Source: X23 sp050251575 (GTDB taxonomy: Bacteria > Bacillota > Clostridia > SK-Y3). From it: a DNA stretch of 14,018 nt. The DNA is taken from NCBI GenBank assembly GCA_050251575.1, contig JBFWMP010000066.1, positions 1 through 14,018 on the forward strand. Reading direction: 5' to 3'. Below, one piece after another: positions 13,549-14,018 of the stretch (the stretch's first letter is position 1; each line of letters starts with the position of its first letter). Both the position numbers and the translations under genes were made by a program. Under the pieces are notes generated by a model. It did not search any database. It was given only the letters and a program-made list of their open reading frames with translations, and had not been told where the DNA came from.

Positions 13549-14018
13549 CTGCTCTTCCAGATATTGACATTGACTATGCTAGCGATAGACGAGAAGACGT
13601 TAGAAAATATGTTGAGTCTCGCTATAATACTAACGGTCAGCAACGAGTTTTTTCGTGTGGTACATTTACTACACTGAAGATTAAGGCTGCTCTCAGTGAC
13701 GTAGCTAGAGCACATAAGGTTCAAACGCACATTGTAAAGTACATTACAGCTATTATTGATGATGACGCTATGGATTTTACAGACTTCTTTAAGCTGGCAT
13801 ATAAAAATAAAAAGGTTAGAGCGTTTATAGAAACATATCCATACGTAATCGAGGACATGAGGGCTCTTATGGGGCAGCCTAGGTCTTCATCAATACATGC
13901 CTCAGCAATTATTCCAGTTCCATCTAAAAAGGATGGTGTTGAAGCCGAATGTTTTGACTATTTGCCTATTAAAAAGGTTGACGGAATGCTTATTTCAGAA
14001 CTTGATGGTTATTCTTGC
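13464..14018 (+). CDS. DnaE-like C-family DNA polymerase, C-terminal part (3'-partial)
   Basis: This frame starts at ATG 13464 in an ATGA overlap with the stop of the N-terminal part and is open to the window end (185 codons). After about 30 residues it carries ALPDIDIDYASDRRE, where D33, D35 and D37 are the PDxDxD metal-binding aspartates of the catalytic palm. The family's GTFTTLKIKAALSDVARA stretch and the SSSIHASAIIPVP segment (usually HASGVVI) follow. The third catalytic aspartate, fingers and C-terminal domains would lie beyond the window. With the first frame it forms one polymerase split in the middle of the palm. Either the two chains assemble after coupled translation, or one base is missing in the sequence near 13462. 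Confidence 0.8.
   Translation, partial: MIVKKISKITDALGFNSEVKQGYIQGGGAALPDIDIDYASDRREDVRKYVESRYNTNGQQRVFSCGTFTTLKIKAALSDVARAHKVQTHIVKYITAIIDDDAMDFTDFFKLAYKNKKVRAFIETYPYVIEDMRALMGQPRSSSIHASAIIPVPSKKDGVEAECFDYLPIKKVDGMLISELDGYSC

Noticed and set aside
13252..13550. Active (split) intein in the polymerase
   Set aside because: No Cys/Ser at the N-terminal joint and no HN followed by Cys/Ser/Thr before the PDIDID segment; the sequence resembles a Hint domain only in part.

Overview
The window reads as part of the replication and DNA-metabolism region of a tailed double-stranded DNA phage. It is AT-rich and packed with genes on the plus strand only, with short overlaps and few gaps. Most genes lack a Shine-Dalgarno sequence and have A-rich leaders. 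Two of the three longer gaps carry the Bacteroidota-type promoter (TTTG-like -33 box, about 19-20 nt spacer, TAnnTTTG -7 box). A phage of a Bacteroidota host is therefore the best guess, made from these signals and gene content, not from a database match. No structural (capsid or tail) gene and no tRNA gene was seen.

Block 1 (1-4760): the 3' part of an SbcC/Rad50-like ATPase, a RuvC-like resolvase, a small charged protein, an ECF-like sigma factor, an unknown protein with a C-terminal cysteine cluster, and a DnaB-like helicase. Block 2 (4785-8443) starts with a promoter and holds a DnaG-like primase, a small unknown gene, a minimal nucleotidyltransferase, and a C5-cytosine methyltransferase split by an HNH endonuclease gene. 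Block 3 (8523-9563) is one calcineurin-like metallophosphoesterase, ended by a hairpin terminator. Block 4 (from about 9578) starts at a promoter that overlaps this terminator and holds a small unknown gene, thymidylate synthase, three small unknown genes (one with an ADP-ribosyltransferase-like start) and a C-family (DnaE-like) replicative polymerase.

Together the genes give a largely self-sufficient replisome (helicase, primase, polymerase), recombination and repair enzymes (SbcC-like protein, resolvase, possibly the phosphoesterase), nucleotide supply (ThyA), DNA modification (methyltransferase) and a phage-encoded transcription factor (sigma).

The most unusual point is the polymerase. 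Its reading frame stops just before the catalytic PDIDID motif, inside an insert with a weak Hint/intein-like pattern, and a second open frame starting at an overlapping ATGA carries the rest. The methyltransferase is also split: its two halves lie in the same frame with only one stop codon between them, and the HNH gene occupies another frame of the same DNA. The sigma factor shows homology upstream of its first ATG with no canonical start codon.
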